DNA from: a virus
IMG/VR virus record: IMGVR_UViG_3300027759_000070
Coordinates: 22,972-86,971 of that record
Reading direction: 5' to 3' (one strand)
Length of the DNA stretch: 64,000 bases
The first letter of the stretch is position 1. Each line of letters starts with the position of its first letter. Below, one piece after another: positions 42,424-50,969 of this stretch. A program made the translations under genes and the position numbers. Under the pieces are notes generated by a model, which was given only the letters and a program-made list of their open reading frames with translations, was not told the origin of the DNA and did no database searches.

Positions 42424-44985
42424 ATGGTAGGATATCGTAATGCTGTATACAATTATAAAGATAAAGTAGTTGACATTTTTACTTGGGACGAGGAAGGTAA
42501 ACGCATAGTTACTTCTGTCGAATGTCATCCATATTTCTTTTATGAGGATAATAGTGGATTAGATTTTAGTATTTTTAATACTAATCTCAGAAAAAAAGAA
42601 TTTGGTAATGTCTTTGATAAAAATAAATTTATCAAAGAACGTGGTCTTAAAAGAATTTTTGACAACTACAATCCAGTACAACAATCATTGATTGATATGT
42701 ATTGGAGTCATAATGATGACGAAGATTTTACTAAATTTGGATTAAAAATATATTTTGTTGACATCGAAGCTGTTGGCGAAAACGGATTTTCGTCTCCTCA
42801 TGATCCAAACGATGAGATCAACGTAATCACAGTTTACAATTCTATCTCAAAGAAGTATTATGTTTGGGGAACACAACCATATACCGCGAAAAATGATGAC
42901 GTAGTATACATTTATTGTGGTTCGGAATACGTCCTTTTGAAGAAATTTTTAGATTTTATGAAGTCAGATCCACCAGATATTTTGTCTGGATGGAATAGTG
43001 ACAGGTATGATGTACCATATATCATAAACAGGTTAGAAAAAATATTAGGGGCTGAAGAAACTAATAGTATATCTCCATACAGCAGAAGATATACTAAAAT
43101 GTTTAATGGTAAATTTGGCAAAAAAGAAATTGTCCACAGAATTGATGGGGTGTCTTGTGTTGATTACATGGATATCTACAAGAAATTCTGCCCTGTTAAT
43201 AGGGAAAGTTATAAATTAGATTATATTGGTCAAGTAGAATTGGATGAATTCAAAGTAGATTATGGCGATAAGAGTCTATATGAATTCATGTCGAGCGATT
43301 GGGACACATTTGTAGATTACAACATACAAGACGTTAGACTATTGGTGAATCTCGAAAAAAAACTTCAGTATATTGAGTTATTAAGAATGCTATCATATAC
43401 TGGATGTACTACATTTGAGTCTGCGTTGGGTACTGTGAGTGTGGTTACGGGAGCAGCAGGTATAGAGGCAAGAAAGCGCAACCAAAGGCTATATACAGCA
43501 GTAGTAGATGATGACCAGCAGAAAGAATTTAAGGGTGGATTTGTATTTCATCCTGTAGCTGGACATCATACATCAATAGTTAGTTTTGATGCGAATTCGC
43601 TGTATCCTAATACAATGATTACATTGAATACTTCACCAGAAACCAAGGTAGGGAAAATCATTGGAATAGAAAATAATAAGATTTCTATTAGAACGGTAGA
43701 TGGTGTCATTGTTGAAATGACCGTTTCCGAATTCAACAAATATATTAAAAAGGAAAAGATTTCTATTTCCAGAGCTAAAGTTTTGTTTTCTCAAAAAAAG
43801 AAAGGTGTTCTTTCTGAATTAGTGGATCAATACTACAAAAAACGTGTAAAAACCAGAAAAGAGATTAAAAAACTGGAAGACGGTATGCATGATCTTTCTT
43901 TAGAGGAACTTGAAAGAAGAGAGACAAAAATCAGTCAGTTAGAAACCAAACAACAATCTATTAAGATTTTCATTAATAGTGTTTATGGTGCTTGTGGTAA
44001 TGAATATTGTGCGATTGCTGATACCGACATTGCAGAATCAATTACGTTGACTGGACAGGCAGTAATCAAACAATCCAGAGAAATATTTAAAAATTTTGTT
44101 TCGGAAAAAACTGGAGAAACAGATATAAAGTTTTTAGAAAAAGGGCTTATAGCAGGAGATACTGACAGTATGTATGTATCTGTTGATCAGCTTATTACAA
44201 AATTTTCTGAAAATGGAAAAGTTTTAAAAGATGTATATAAGATTGTAGATGAGTTTCAAAAATATTTAAACGACAATATTAAGTCATGGGCACAAAAAAC
44301 TCTTAATACACTAGATTGTCGATTTGAATTCAAAAGAGAAAACATGTGTGATGCTGGAATTTTTCTTGAAAAGAAACGATATGTGTTACATGTTTTGGAT
44401 AAAGAAGGGAAAAAGTGTGACAGTTGGAAGTATACTGGTGTTGAGGTAGTCAGTACTACAATGCCAAAGGCTATTAAGCCTTATGTTAAAGAAATCATAC
44501 AGAATATCATTCTAACAAAATCGGAAGAATCTACAAATAGGATTTTCAAAGAAGCATATGATAAATTTTTAGAAATGGATGTGACAGACATTTCAGTTGT
44601 TAAAGGCATTAGGAATCTAGAAAAATACGAGGCACTTTCAGATGGATTTAATACGGTAAAGGGTATGCCGTGTCATGTTAAATCTGCTTACTATTATAAT
44701 TTATTATTAGAAGAATTAGGATTGAATAAAAAATATGAAAAGATTTCCAGCGGAGATAAAATAAAATATTTTTATGTTGAAACACCAAATAAATACGCAA
44801 TAGAAACAATCGCATTTAAAACTAGATATCCTGTAGAGTTTAAAAGTTTTCTTAAACCAGATACACAAATTATGTTTGAAAAAGATATGTATATGTGTAT
44901 TGAAAGATTTTATAATGTTATGAAATGGGTTATCAGAAAACCAACAGAACAATTGAGATGTACGTTAGACGATCTTTTTAGTTGA
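42424..44985 (+). CDS. 43: DNA polymerase gp43 (family B)
   Basis: 853 aa (T4: 898). Exonuclease motif I FVDIEA has Asp113/Glu115 (T4 Asp112/Glu114). Exo II is SGWNSDRYDVPYI and exo III YNIQDVRL. Polymerase motifs A (SFDANSLYPNT), B (KIFINSVYGACGNE) and C (GDTDSMY) are intact. The C-terminus ends LDDLFS, consistent with clamp binding. No intein or split is visible. Confidence 0.98.
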   Translation: MVGYRNAVYNYKDKVVDIFTWDEEGKRIVTSVECHPYFFYEDNSGLDFSIFNTNLRKKEFGNVFDKNKFIKERGLKRIFDNYNPVQQSLIDMYWSHNDDEDFTKFGLKIYFVDIEAVGENGFSSPHDPNDEINVITVYNSISKKYYVWGTQPYTAKNDDVVYIYCGSEYVLLKKFLDFMKSDPPDILSGWNSDRYDVPYIINRLEKILGAEETNSISPYSRRYTKMFNGKFGKKEIVHRIDGVSCVDYMDIYKKFCPVNRESYKLDYIGQVELDEFKVDYGDKSLYEFMSSDWDTFVDYNIQDVRLLVNLEKKLQYIELLRMLSYTGCTTFESALGTVSVVTGAAGIEARKRNQRLYTAVVDDDQQKEFKGGFVFHPVAGHHTSIVSFDANSLYPNTMITLNTSPETKVGKIIGIENNKISIRTVDGVIVEMTVSEFNKYIKKEKISISRAKVLFSQKKKGVLSELVDQYYKKRVKTRKEIKKLEDGMHDLSLEELERRETKISQLETKQQSIKIFINSVYGACGNEYCAIADTDIAESITLTGQAVIKQSREIFKNFVSEKTGETDIKFLEKGLIAGDTDSMYVSVDQLITKFSENGKVLKDVYKIVDEFQKYLNDNIKSWAQKTLNTLDCRFEFKRENMCDAGIFLEKKRYVLHVLDKEGKKCDSWKYTGVEVVSTTMPKAIKPYVKEIIQNIILTKSEESTNRIFKEAYDKFLEMDVTDISVVKGIRNLEKYEALSDGFNTVKGMPCHVKSAYYYNLLLEELGLNKKYEKISSGDKIKYFYVETPNKYAIETIAFKTRYPVEFKSFLKPDTQIMFEKDMYMCIERFYNVMKWVIRKPTEQLRCTLDDLFS

Positions 44986-45003
44986 AAATTTTAATAGGTT
45001 TCA

Positions 45004-45009
45004 TAAATA
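45004..45009 (+). promoter_or_regulatory. Late-like box TAAATA, 7 bases before the gene at 45017
   Basis: ATAAATA-N7(T)-ATG. Confidence 0.45.
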
Positions 45010-45016
45010 TTTTTTT

Positions 45017-45373
45017 ATGAAACTTATTACATTCATTGATTCAATTGGTAGAAATATTATTGGCGAGGAACTTTCTAGTTCTGAAGGTAAAATTTCTGTG
45101 AAGAACCCTGCTATGATTAATGTGGCTCAGGCCCAAAATGGACAATTGCAAGTGCAGTTAATTCCATTGTTCTTTGCGGAATTTATCGCAACTTCTAGTA
45201 GAACAGAAGGAAGCGCATGGACATTTAACACTGGTAGCATTACCTTGGGTGATGTTACGGTGGATGATCGTCTTCAAGAGCAGTATGTCAAAGTATTCTC
45301 TGCCGCATCGTCTGCTCCCCAAGATGAATCTGGAAAAAGTGATGAGAGTGTAATTAAATTGTTTGATGAATAA
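45017..45373 (+). CDS. Conserved small protein of T4-like marine phages
   Basis: 118 aa. KLITFIDSIGRNIIGE, VKNPAMINV and LIPLFFAEFI match a family found in T4-like marine phages near replication genes; it has an Sm-like beta pattern and no assigned function. The C-terminus is acidic. Confidence 0.7.
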   Translation: MKLITFIDSIGRNIIGEELSSSEGKISVKNPAMINVAQAQNGQLQVQLIPLFFAEFIATSSRTEGSAWTFNTGSITLGDVTVDDRLQEQYVKVFSAASSAPQDESGKSDESVIKLFDE

Positions 45374-45400
45374 TAAACCGTAAGAGATTGTTTGCATAAT

Positions 45401-45432
45401 AAAAAACCCCGAATAAAAGTTCGGGGTTTTTT
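45401..45432. terminator. Bidirectional Rho-independent terminator
   Basis: Perfect 12-bp stem (45401-45412 with 45421-45432), ACCCCGA/TCGGGGT core, A-run left, T-run right. Ends the gp43 unit just before the uvsX promoter. Confidence 0.93.
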
Positions 45433-45433
45433 A

Positions 45434-45461
45434 TTGATTTTATACAAACTTATGTTATAAT
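45434..45461 (+). promoter_or_regulatory. Sigma70-like promoter of uvsX
   Basis: TTGATT (45434-45439), 16-bp spacer, TATAAT (45456-45461), 6 bases (CCAAAG) to the ATG at 45468. Confidence 0.8.
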
Positions 45462-45467
45462 CCAAAG

Positions 45468-46574
45468 ATGGATAAAGATATTCTTAAAGTTTTAGAAGTA
45501 TTGGAAGAGGGAAACCCGTTTGTTTCTTTTTTAAAAGATTCAACTCTAAGCAGAGTTGACAAGTGGTTCAGTACAGGAAGTTATGCATTGGATGCTATTA
45601 TTAGTGGAAGGATGAGAAATGGTGGCGTTCCTAGTGGTCGCTTGACTATGTTTTATGGTGAGAGTATGACGTACAAATCTTCGGTTGTCCAAAAGATTTT
45701 AGCGAATGCTCAGAAGGAAGGACTCATTCCTGTGATTTTCGATTCCGAAAATGCTATTGACCCAGAGGGTGCTGAACGTCTAGGTTTGGATACATCAAAG
45801 GTAAAATATGTTCCTATTTTTAATATAGAGCAATGTCGAAACAGTTTACATAAGTTCTTGATGAATGTTAAGGAGAAGGGACTAGAAGGAAAATTTATCG
45901 TGGCTATTGATTCTCTTGGAAACTTGGAGAGTGCTCTAGAGACTGCTAGAATTGAAAAAGATTCCCACAGTATTGATATGGGGACCAGAGCAAGAGCAAT
46001 TAAATCATTGCTGCGTACATGCACACAATTGTCCGCTATGACAAAGACATCCATTATTATTACGAATCATTTGTATGATAACCCTGGTGATCTACATCCA
46101 ACTTTAGTTAAAAATATGCCTGGTGGTAAGGCTTGTGTGTACCTTCCTTCCGTTTCGGTTCAATTCATGAGGAAGCCAGTAAAGGAAGATGTTGTCAAAT
46201 CTGAAAATAATGGATTGGCAGTTGGACAAAGAAATTATGTGGGTATTATTATCAGAGCACTGACAGCAAAAAATAGGTTCATTAAGCAATACTTGGAGAG
46301 TGAACTTTATATTTCGTTTGCTGGTGGAGCAGATAAGTATCATGGATTACTAGACTTAGCTGTAGGTTTAGGCATCATCGAACAAACTGGATCGACATAT
46401 AGTTTCAATGGAGAAAAACTTGGATATGCTAAATCCTTTATCAACAAAACTGCATTTTGGGATGGTATTATTCCCTTAATTGATGAAAAGATAAAGATTG
46501 AATGGGCATATTCATCAAATCAAGCAAAAGAAAATACTGCATTGGAAAGTGAAATAGAAGAAGAACAAGAATAA
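45468..46574 (+). CDS. uvsX: Recombinase UvsX (RecA family)
   Basis: 368 aa (T4: 391). Strand-exchange ATPase. Walker A is the UvsX-type GESMTYKSS (64-72), not the RecA GPESSGKT form; IVAIDSLGNL is Walker B; DMGTRARAIKSLLRTC, TNHLYDNPGDL and MPGGKACVYLPSVSVQF are conserved. The C-terminus is acidic (ESEIEEEQE). Confidence 0.95.
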   Translation: MDKDILKVLEVLEEGNPFVSFLKDSTLSRVDKWFSTGSYALDAIISGRMRNGGVPSGRLTMFYGESMTYKSSVVQKILANAQKEGLIPVIFDSENAIDPEGAERLGLDTSKVKYVPIFNIEQCRNSLHKFLMNVKEKGLEGKFIVAIDSLGNLESALETARIEKDSHSIDMGTRARAIKSLLRTCTQLSAMTKTSIIITNHLYDNPGDLHPTLVKNMPGGKACVYLPSVSVQFMRKPVKEDVVKSENNGLAVGQRNYVGIIIRALTAKNRFIKQYLESELYISFAGGADKYHGLLDLAVGLGIIEQTGSTYSFNGEKLGYAKSFINKTAFWDGIIPLIDEKIKIEWAYSSNQAKENTALESEIEEEQE

Positions 46575-46577
46575 ATA
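46572..46577 (+). promoter_or_regulatory. Late box TAAATA, 5 bases before the gene at 46583
   Basis: ATAAATA-GACTT-ATG; overlaps the uvsX stop. Confidence 0.55.
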
Positions 46578-46582
46578 GACTT

Positions 46583-46807
46583 ATGAATAATATAAATTCA
46601 ATATCTTCGGTTTTGTTTACAGAGTTTGCTAAAATGGGTAAATATGTTGCTGTACATGCAGAAGGAAATATACTAGTAGTAAAAGTTGGAGATGCTGATA
46701 CCAGAATAATGAACTGGGAAACAATGCCAGCTACTTCTATATTAGAAATAGCAAAAGGTCTTACAATAAAAGAGAGTTTTAGAGGAAGTACATTACTTCA
46801 TGGATAA
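46583..46807 (+). CDS. Unknown 74-aa protein
   Basis: Not recognised. A central beta stretch (KYVAVHAEGNILVVKVG) is followed by a short helix. Between a late box and a terminator, so it can be a single-gene unit. Confidence 0.6.
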   Translation: MNNINSISSVLFTEFAKMGKYVAVHAEGNILVVKVGDADTRIMNWETMPATSILEIAKGLTIKESFRGSTLLHG

Positions 46808-46850
46808 TAAAAAAGCCCCTTTTAAGGGGCTTTTAAGGGGCTTTTTTATT
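46808..46850 (+). terminator. Terminator with one left arm and two right arms
   Basis: An A-run plus GCCCC arm (46810-46819) can pair with either of two copies of GGGGCTTTT (46826-46834 and 46837-46845), the second followed by more T. This allows two alternative stems in the same terminator. Confidence 0.85.
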
Positions 46851-47460
46851 AATATCTTCTGTATCTTTCTTCCATCATAAATCTATGCTGACGAGATTTA
46901 TGATAATTTTCCTTTAATAGTTTATCAACAGCTTTTGGTGACAATTTAATACTTTCTTTCTTTAAAATGTTATTTATGTGCGGTTCTGCTACTGGTCTTT
47001 GTGATTCGCATTCTTCGTCTTCTTCACTCATATCTCCCTCTAGACTCCCCATGTCTTCTTCTTGTCCTTCATGCTCTTCGTGTTCTTGATAGTCCGATTC
47101 TTCGCTTTCGTGGTCTTTATCTGAAGGTAATCCGTCCTCTACTCCAGACATATTATCTTCGGATTCTTGTCTTGCATCCGAAATTGAATTTTTCAATTCT
47201 GGTTTAAATTTTCCATTAGTAACTTCATCATCACTTGCAACTCTGATGATGTCTTCGTCAGCAACATCATTAATATCTACGTCATCACCTTTTTCTCTCC
47301 TTAGAAGGTCTGCTATTTTACCTACTGCATAAGTGGGTGAGTTACCCAATGATGTGCGTACAAACAAATTTGATATTCTTTGTTTCAATTCATCCGAATG
47401 AAGTCTTCCTTCTGTTAAAACTGAACGATTAGCCCAACCTGGACGATTTAAAATACTCAT
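46849..47460 (-). CDS. Unknown acidic late protein
   Basis: 203 aa from the ATG at 47460, which has a late box 5 bases upstream (a longer frame would cross the box). Residues 90-165 are extremely acidic (Glu/Asp/Ser-rich, HEEHEGQEED). The ends are basic (RQHRFMMEERYRRY). May be a core, scaffold or DNA-mimic-like protein; no motif supports a choice. Confidence 0.65.
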   Translation of the reverse strand: MSILNRPGWANRSVLTEGRLHSDELKQRISNLFVRTSLGNSPTYAVGKIADLLRREKGDDVDINDVADEDIIRVASDDEVTNGKFKPELKNSISDARQESEDNMSGVEDGLPSDKDHESEESDYQEHEEHEGQEEDMGSLEGDMSEEDEECESQRPVAEPHINNILKKESIKLSPKAVDKLLKENYHKSRQHRFMMEERYRRY

Positions 47461-47465
47461 ATTAC

Positions 47466-47471
47466 TATTTA
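47466..47471 (-). promoter_or_regulatory. Late box TAAATA, 5 bases before the acidic protein ATG
   Basis: ATAAATA-GTAAT-ATG on the minus strand. Confidence 0.6.
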
Positions 47472-47485
47472 TTGATTTTAAAACA

Positions 47486-47509
47486 ATTTGTAATAAATTT
47501 ATTACAAAT
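47486..47509. repeat. Perfect 24-bp palindrome in a divergent promoter region
   Basis: Core TTGTAATAAATTTATTACAA is a perfect palindrome, extended by two pairs on each side, the last overlapping the AT of the ATG at 47508. Candidate operator for the plus-strand gene. Confidence 0.55.
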
Positions 47510-48194
47510 GATACCAAAATTAGTTATAACCGCATGTACTAGGAAAACTGAACAAGAAGCATTAAATTTGCCGATATTTCGTTCTTGGAGGGATGGTCTT
47601 AATACCCCGAATTACAAATTGGATATAGTTTGGGGAAACACGGAAGGATTATCAAAAGTATACAATCAAAAAATAGAAGAATACAAAGACACTCAAGTTG
47701 AATTTTTGGTTTGTGTTCATGATGATGTATATATTGATGATTTAAAACTTTACGAAAAACTATCACAAGGACATAAATTGGGATATAACATAATTGGATT
47801 AGCAGGTGGACTAAATCCTAAATTGACAAACCCCGCATTATGGCATATAATGACCGAAAGAAATCAGCAAAGAGGACAGGTTGCTCATCCAGCAGGAAGT
47901 CCAAATCAAAATATGGTGACTCCTTTTGGCCCAACACCATCTAGAGTTGCGATAGCTGATGGGTTATTTTTAGCAATACATCTACCATCAGTTACAAAAA
48001 CAAAATGGAAATTTAACGAAAATTATACATTTCATCACTATGATATCGCAAGTTGTATTGATGCAAATAGAGAAAAATTAAAAATTGGTGTATACCCAAT
48101 TCATGTCATACATAGCTCACCAGGTTTAATGTCTATTCATGATAAAATGTGGTCTGATAGTAATGAAACATTTCTAAAAGAATATCAACAGTAG
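47508..48194 (+). CDS. GT2-like glycosyltransferase
   Basis: 228 aa. KLVITACTRKTEQEA at the start, FLVCVHDDVYIDDLKLYE with the metal-binding DD, and FNENYTFHHYDIASCIDANREKLKIGVYPIHVIHSS, the pattern of the phage/bacterial GT2-like DUF616/DUF4422-type transferases. The ATG at 47508 is preferred over an upstream in-frame ATG at 47472, which lies in the divergent promoter. Confidence 0.65.
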   Translation: MIPKLVITACTRKTEQEALNLPIFRSWRDGLNTPNYKLDIVWGNTEGLSKVYNQKIEEYKDTQVEFLVCVHDDVYIDDLKLYEKLSQGHKLGYNIIGLAGGLNPKLTNPALWHIMTERNQQRGQVAHPAGSPNQNMVTPFGPTPSRVAIADGLFLAIHLPSVTKTKWKFNENYTFHHYDIASCIDANREKLKIGVYPIHVIHSSPGLMSIHDKMWSDSNETFLKEYQQ

Positions 48195-48199
48195 ACTTT

Positions 48200-48224
48200 T
48201 TTAACATTTTAATTAAATGTTAAA
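48200..48224. repeat. AT-rich inverted repeat at a gene start
   Basis: 10-bp arms TTTAACATTT / AAATGTTAAA around a 5-base loop, six bases after the preceding stop and covering the ATG at 48217. Could be a weak terminator or an operator. Confidence 0.4.
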
Positions 48225-48639
48225 GATGGAATTAGATACAGACAAGAAAGAAAATAATCATAATTTTTTATGTTTTTGTAGTTTAGTGTGTATTATAAAT
48301 GGTAAAAAATTAAATTTACCAAATATATTTTTATTGGTTCTTAAAAATGAGACATATAAAACTTTATTAAAATATTTGCTAACAATAGATAACGATTATG
48401 ATCTTTTTAAGTTTTTTATAGACTACGATTCCACCATATCAAAAAGTAAATATATTTCAAAATATTTAAATTCATCACAAGGAGTAAGAATAAAGAAAAA
48501 TGTATACGGATTTAGAAAAGACAATTTACAACGAGCATCTAAAAGAATCAAGAAAGTCAAAAAACAAACCGTACAAAATAAGGAAGGATTTCTCAAAGAT
48601 AACCAACCAAACGGGGTTAATCCTGAAAAGATTATCTAG
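48217..48639 (+). CDS. Unknown AT-rich reading frame overlapping the next gene
   Basis: 140 aa, or 137 from an ATG at 48226. The first 90 residues (LCFCSLVCIINGKKLNLPN and following) look like a real helical protein and no other gene covers 48217-48499. The last 47 residues are Lys-rich and lie in the alternative frame of the next gene, so they may be incidental. Function unknown. Confidence 0.4.
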   Translation: MLKMELDTDKKENNHNFLCFCSLVCIINGKKLNLPNIFLLVLKNETYKTLLKYLLTIDNDYDLFKFFIDYDSTISKSKYISKYLNSSQGVRIKKNVYGFRKDNLQRASKRIKKVKKQTVQNKEGFLKDNQPNGVNPEKII

Positions 48640-48796
48640 TCTTTTTCAAAAGCATAAAGAAATTAATCTTTCTGATTTTTTTAGAGCACCATATTCAGTA
48701 TATTCCGATTCCGAAAATTTTCCTTTAAAGTTCTACACATCACAAAAAGCAATTTCTATTTATAAAATTTACATGGAGTCGAAAAAAGACTCTTGA
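48500..48796 (+). CDS. Conserved small protein of T4-like phages
   Basis: 98 aa. INLSDFFRAPYSVYSDSENFPLKFYTSQKAISIYKIY is a segment I associate with a conserved protein of T4-like marine phages of unknown function. The start ATG at 48500 follows AAGGAG by 15 bases. It overlaps the previous frame by 140 bases; an in-frame stop at 48491 excludes a longer version. Confidence 0.6.
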   Translation: MYTDLEKTIYNEHLKESRKSKNKPYKIRKDFSKITNQTGLILKRLSSLFQKHKEINLSDFFRAPYSVYSDSENFPLKFYTSQKAISIYKIYMESKKDS

Positions 48797-48821
48797 CTAA
48801 AACAAAAAACAATGCTAATAT
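48793..48821 (+). promoter_or_regulatory. Sigma70-like promoter of gp32
   Basis: TTGACT (48793-48798), 17-bp spacer, TAATAT (48816-48821). Unlike the other sigma70-like promoters it lies about 50 bases upstream of its ATG. Confidence 0.6.
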
Positions 48822-48825
48822 ACCA

Positions 48826-48870
48826 ACGTAAATTAACAAAACCAAAACAAACCAAAAACTAAAATAACCC
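48826..48870 (+). promoter_or_regulatory. Unstructured A/C-rich gp32 leader, probable autoregulatory site
   Basis: The predicted leader before the ATG at 48871 is A/C/T with almost no G and no visible secondary structure. T4 gp32 represses its own translation by binding an unstructured leader; this leader fits that model. Confidence 0.55.
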
Positions 48871-49719
48871 ATGATTACATCATCAATGTTCCAATCCATC
48901 AAAGAAGCTCTTGCTAAGAGCGAATCGTCAACAGGAAATCCCCTTTATAAGGAAATCCTAAAGTTTAAAGAAGGCAACACATATGTTCTTCGCCTTCTTC
49001 CAAATGTTAAAGAACCATCCAAAACATTTTACCACTTCTTCACGCATGGGTGGAATAGTTTTTCTACTGGGCAGTATGTGTCTGCATTGAGCCTACAGAC
49101 TGTAGGACAACCTGATCCAATTGGCAGGGAACGCTATCGCCTGTCTAAGACGGGAACTTCTGAAGAGAAGAAGAAGGTCGAAGCAGTCAAGTGGCAGGAA
49201 CAGTGGTATGTGAATGTCTATGTGATTGATGATCCAGTTAATCCACAAAACAATGGAACAGTTAAAATCTTTCGCTACGGAAAGAAGCTAGATCAAAAGA
49301 TTACATCTGCAATTAGTGGAGATGATTCTGATGAGTTTGGAGCAAAGGTTTTTGATCTTTCTTCTTCTGGTGTCAACTTTAAGTTGAAGGTTGAAAAGAA
49401 CCAAGGTGGATACATTACTTATGATAGCAGTAGATTTACATCTCCTGTTGATCTAGGGTTAACGAAAGATCAACAGAAGGAAGTTTATGATTCTGTTTTT
49501 GATTTGTCTTCGGTTAATCAGTTGAAGACTGAAGAAGACCTGATGAAGATGTGGAATCTACACTTTCTTTGTGTTGATGAATCCAAATCTGTTAGTGTCC
49601 CAACAGAAACATTTACACCAAAACCTGTTGTTGTTGAAAAGGCAAAGAATACCCAATCGGAAGATGATGGTGAAATCTCTGATGAAATGGTTGAAGAACT
49701 ATTGAAGGGTCTTGAATAG
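48871..49719 (+). CDS. 32: Single-stranded DNA-binding protein gp32
   Basis: 282 aa (T4: 301). YKEILKFKEGNTYVLRLLPN and FYHFFTHGW begin the OB core, followed by KWQEQWYVNVYVIDDP, GTVKIFRYGKKLDQKI and FDLSSSGVNFKLKVEKN; the C-terminus is acidic (SEDDGEISDEMVEELLKGLE) as needed for partner binding. The T4 zinc-binding Cys3His set is not evident. Confidence 0.93.
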   Translation: MITSSMFQSIKEALAKSESSTGNPLYKEILKFKEGNTYVLRLLPNVKEPSKTFYHFFTHGWNSFSTGQYVSALSLQTVGQPDPIGRERYRLSKTGTSEEKKKVEAVKWQEQWYVNVYVIDDPVNPQNNGTVKIFRYGKKLDQKITSAISGDDSDEFGAKVFDLSSSGVNFKLKVEKNQGGYITYDSSRFTSPVDLGLTKDQQKEVYDSVFDLSSVNQLKTEEDLMKMWNLHFLCVDESKSVSVPTETFTPKPVVVEKAKNTQSEDDGEISDEMVEELLKGLE

Positions 49720-49737
49720 AAAAGATTAAAAATTTAT

Positions 49738-49773
49738 AAAAAACCCTGAGTATAGACAACTCAGGGTTTTTTT
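49738..49773. terminator. Bidirectional Rho-independent terminator after gp32
   Basis: 11-bp stem (49741-49751 with 49759-49769), ACCCTGAGT/ACTCAGGGT, with A-rich left side and seven T on the right. Confidence 0.93.
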
Positions 49774-49780
49774 ATAAGTA
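49773..49780 (+). promoter_or_regulatory. Late-like box TATAAGTA, 5 bases before the gene at 49786
   Basis: One mismatch from the T4 consensus TATAAATA; overlaps the terminator T-run. Confidence 0.5.
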
Positions 49781-49785
49781 TTCAT

Positions 49786-50250
49786 ATGTCCGAAAACTTT
49801 TTACAAGAAAATACTGATATTGATCCAAGAGAATTACAAGATATTTTAATTGGATTTTTGGGGAGTACTTATGGCGAAGTTGCAAAATTTGATAATAATT
49901 TAATAAATGCAAATTCTACTTTATCTCATAAGAAACACGAATTTGAAAAATTAGCCGAAAGGGTACTGCATGAAGCAGCACCACGACAAAATAGAATGCA
50001 GGGGTCACCACCAAACCCCAATGCACATATACAACAATATCCTGTACAACCACATCAACCACCACCTGTACAAATTCCACAACATGTTATTGATACAAAT
50101 CAGATGGAATTTTCTTTTGATAATAGTATCACTGCTATAACAATAAATACAAAATTAGAAGACATCGAAAAGAGATTAAAAAGACTAGACAAAGCTATAG
50201 AGAATGTGATATCATTACTAGAAAAGCATGAGATTAAAGATAAACAATAA
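49786..50250 (+). CDS. Unknown protein with Pro/Gln linker and coiled-coil end
   Basis: 154 aa. Helical N-terminal half, a Pro/Gln/His-rich linker at about 65-105, and a C-terminal coiled coil (KLEDIEKRLKRLDKAIENVISLLEK). It sits just upstream of gp45 and overlaps it by 23 bases. Unknown function; possibly a replication accessory protein. Confidence 0.65.
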   Translation: MSENFLQENTDIDPRELQDILIGFLGSTYGEVAKFDNNLINANSTLSHKKHEFEKLAERVLHEAAPRQNRMQGSPPNPNAHIQQYPVQPHQPPPVQIPQHVIDTNQMEFSFDNSITAITINTKLEDIEKRLKRLDKAIENVISLLEKHEIKDKQ

Positions 50251-50968
50251 AGTAGATTTTGTTCAAAAGTTTCTTAGTCCTATTTCTAGGATTAATGATT
50301 TGTGTACTTTAAAAATACAAGCTGACGGAATTTCCAATTTGAGTAGAACTTCTGATAATAGTTTTGCATTGTATGCAAATTGTTTAGATGTTGAAGTTTT
50401 AGATTATGAAGTAGATCAGAATGTAAGTTTTTCTGATGTCAAGAAATTTATAAAGGCTTTTGATTGTGTTCAAACACCATCTGTTGAATTGGTGATAAGT
50501 AAAAATAAAATTGAATATACATCATCAGATATTAAGTTTAAGTTCCATTTAATAGATGATAACATAATCAAATCTCCAAATTTTACGGTGGATAAGATAA
50601 ATTCATTTACATATGATACAGAATTTAGATTGTATCCACCAGTTATAACATCTTTAATAAAAAGCAGTACATTTATTACTGATAGTAATAAAATATATAT
50701 CCAGACAAACGAATCTAAAGTTTTTGGAGAATTATCTGATAAAACCAGAGACAATATAGATAGTTTCACTACAGTATTGTCTGAGGAATATACTGGAGAA
50801 GATGTTAATCCTCCTTTGGTTTTTAATTTTGATGTATTTAGGAATATTTCAATACTAAAGGTTCAAGAGATGGATGTTAAATTAAATACTGAAAGAGGGT
50901 TTATTGCTTTCGATGTCAAAGAAGATAAGTATAATCTTAAATATATAGCAACAGCAATGGTATCTTGA
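50228..50968 (+). CDS. 45: Sliding clamp gp45
   Basis: 246 aa (T4: 228). KINNKVDFVQKFLSPISRINDLCTLKI, YANCLDVEVLDYEV, FSDVKKFIKAFDCVQ and YLKYIATAMVS-type C-terminus (KYIATAMVS) match the T4-like clamp. It tethers gp43 and activates late transcription through gp55/gp33. Confidence 0.92.
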   Translation: MRLKINNKVDFVQKFLSPISRINDLCTLKIQADGISNLSRTSDNSFALYANCLDVEVLDYEVDQNVSFSDVKKFIKAFDCVQTPSVELVISKNKIEYTSSDIKFKFHLIDDNIIKSPNFTVDKINSFTYDTEFRLYPPVITSLIKSSTFITDSNKIYIQTNESKVFGELSDKTRDNIDSFTTVLSEEYTGEDVNPPLVFNFDVFRNISILKVQEMDVKLNTERGFIAFDVKEDKYNLKYIATAMVS

Positions 50969-50969
50969 T

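Noticed and set aside
48480-48640. Programmed frameshift joining the frames at 48217 and 48500
   Set aside because: An in-frame stop (TAA at 48491) lies just before the second ATG and the A-rich stretch has no clear slippery-site plus structure.
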